Under the pieces are notes generated by a model. It was not told the origin of the DNA, ran no database searches, and was given only the letters and a program-made list of their open reading frames with translations. Source: Acidothermaceae bacterium (GTDB taxonomy: Bacteria > Actinomycetota > Actinomycetes > Acidothermales > Acidothermaceae). Taken from it: 24,183 nt of DNA. The DNA lies in contig JAICLV010000015.1 of assembly GCA_025925185.1 (NCBI GenBank), positions 1 to 24,183 of the forward strand, in the 5' to 3' direction. Of the stretch, positions 23,875 to 24,183 are shown one piece after another (position 1 is the stretch's first letter; each line of letters begins with the position of its first letter). The position numbers and the translations under genes were made by a program.

Positions 23875-24183
23875 GCTCGACCACCACATCAACCAAGCCG
23901 GAGCGGCCCAGAACGCGCCGGACGAAGGAAGCGGCGATCCTCGGCGCGGTGGTCGTCGTGGCGCTCTTCGTCGTGGCGGTCGTCGTCGGGCAGCAGTCGA
24001 AAGCGGCGCCGAAACCGCCCGGCGAGAACGTCGGTGCGCAGTTGAACGACCCGCTTCCTGACAACATCGCGTCGCTGCCGCTCGTCGACGAGCACGGCAA
24101 CGACGTGACGCTCTCGTCGTTCCAAGGGAAAGTCGTCGTGATGACCGATTTCCTGACGACCTGCCAGGAGATCTGCCCGATCA
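23871..24183 (+). CDS. SCO1/SenC-like copper chaperone, 3'-truncated by window edge
   Basis: The first 104 residues are present. A Ser/Thr-rich N terminus and basic RPRTRRTKE are followed by a membrane anchor at about 21-40, a Pro-rich linker, and the beginning of a thioredoxin-like domain with FQGKVVVMTDF and the copper-binding CxxxC motif (C98, C102 in TTCQEICP). SCO proteins deliver copper to the CuA site of cytochrome c oxidase from outside the membrane. The start is a TTG at 23871 overlapping the CtaG-like stop (TTGA) with AGGGAG upstream. The conserved distal histidine lies beyond the window. Linkage to the CtaG-like gene supports the assignment. Confidence 0.88.
   Translation, partial: MSSTTTSTKPERPRTRRTKEAAILGAVVVVALFVVAVVVGQQSKAAPKPPGENVGAQLNDPLPDNIASLPLVDEHGNDVTLSSFQGKVVVMTDFLTTCQEICPI

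Noticed and set aside
22732..23892. 386-codon minus-strand open frame opposite the CtaG-like gene
   Set aside because: Translation is hydrophilic with no family resemblance, mirrored against a gene with conserved membrane segments and His motifs.

Overview
This window is chromosomal DNA from a high-GC actinobacterium, most likely class Actinomycetia. The evidence is a WhiB4-type iron-sulfur regulator, a Crp/Rv3676-type regulator, paired ArsA-like ATPases, a MarP-type membrane serine protease and an RsiG-type anti-sigma factor. The order of whiB4, two ArsA ATPases, DUF4177, RidA, metallo-beta-lactamase fold protein, crp, nth, TlpA-like protein, Nudix, MarP, EphE and holin-like protein is, from memory, close to Mycobacterium tuberculosis Rv3669-Rv3683. 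I cannot name a genus. No insertion sequence, prophage or CRISPR array is visible, so most of the region looks like ordinary chromosomal core with a few local additions.

Layout: (1) Positions 1-2274 hold a 5'-truncated aspartate kinase overlapping asd, the first two steps of aspartate-family amino acid synthesis. (2) Positions 2198-5256 hold an XRE regulator, a 364-bp non-coding stretch with two long palindromes and a 17-bp tandem repeat, an S9 peptidase, a small Cys-containing protein and tRNA-Pro(CGG). (3) Positions 5278-9689 hold a metallophosphoesterase, a YqeY/GatB-like protein, a PASTA-bearing class A penicillin-binding protein and whiB4. (4) Positions 9701-14627 hold two ArsA-like ATPases, and a divergent run of DUF4177 protein, RidA, beta-carbonic anhydrase, Nudix and metallo-beta-lactamase fold protein. 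(5) Positions 14608-17230 hold crp preceded on the same strand by rsiG, then a divergent AIM24-family gene and a small helical protein. (6) Positions 17418-20669 hold nth, a TlpA-like thioredoxin protein, a CoA-type Nudix hydrolase and the MarP-like protease. (7) Positions 20666-22564 hold DUF309, an epoxide-hydrolase-like protein and a holin-like membrane protein on the minus strand. (8) From 22759 to the end are CtaG-like and SCO1-like copper/cytochrome oxidase assembly genes, the last cut by the window edge.

Functionally the window mixes envelope maintenance (PBP, MarP, holin-like protein), redox and nucleotide-signal sensing (WhiB4, Crp, RsiG, TlpA-like), DNA repair (Nth) and housekeeping. 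The points most worth a second look are non-genic or contextual: rsiG (c-di-GMP-type anti-sigma) directly upstream of crp; a three-copy palindrome family with compensatory stem changes; a 17-bp tandem repeat supplying a gene's stop codon; two convergent gene pairs whose stop codons sit in the arms of one hairpin; and a recurring -10-like hexamer placed 6-7 nt before start codons, suggesting leaderless mRNAs.
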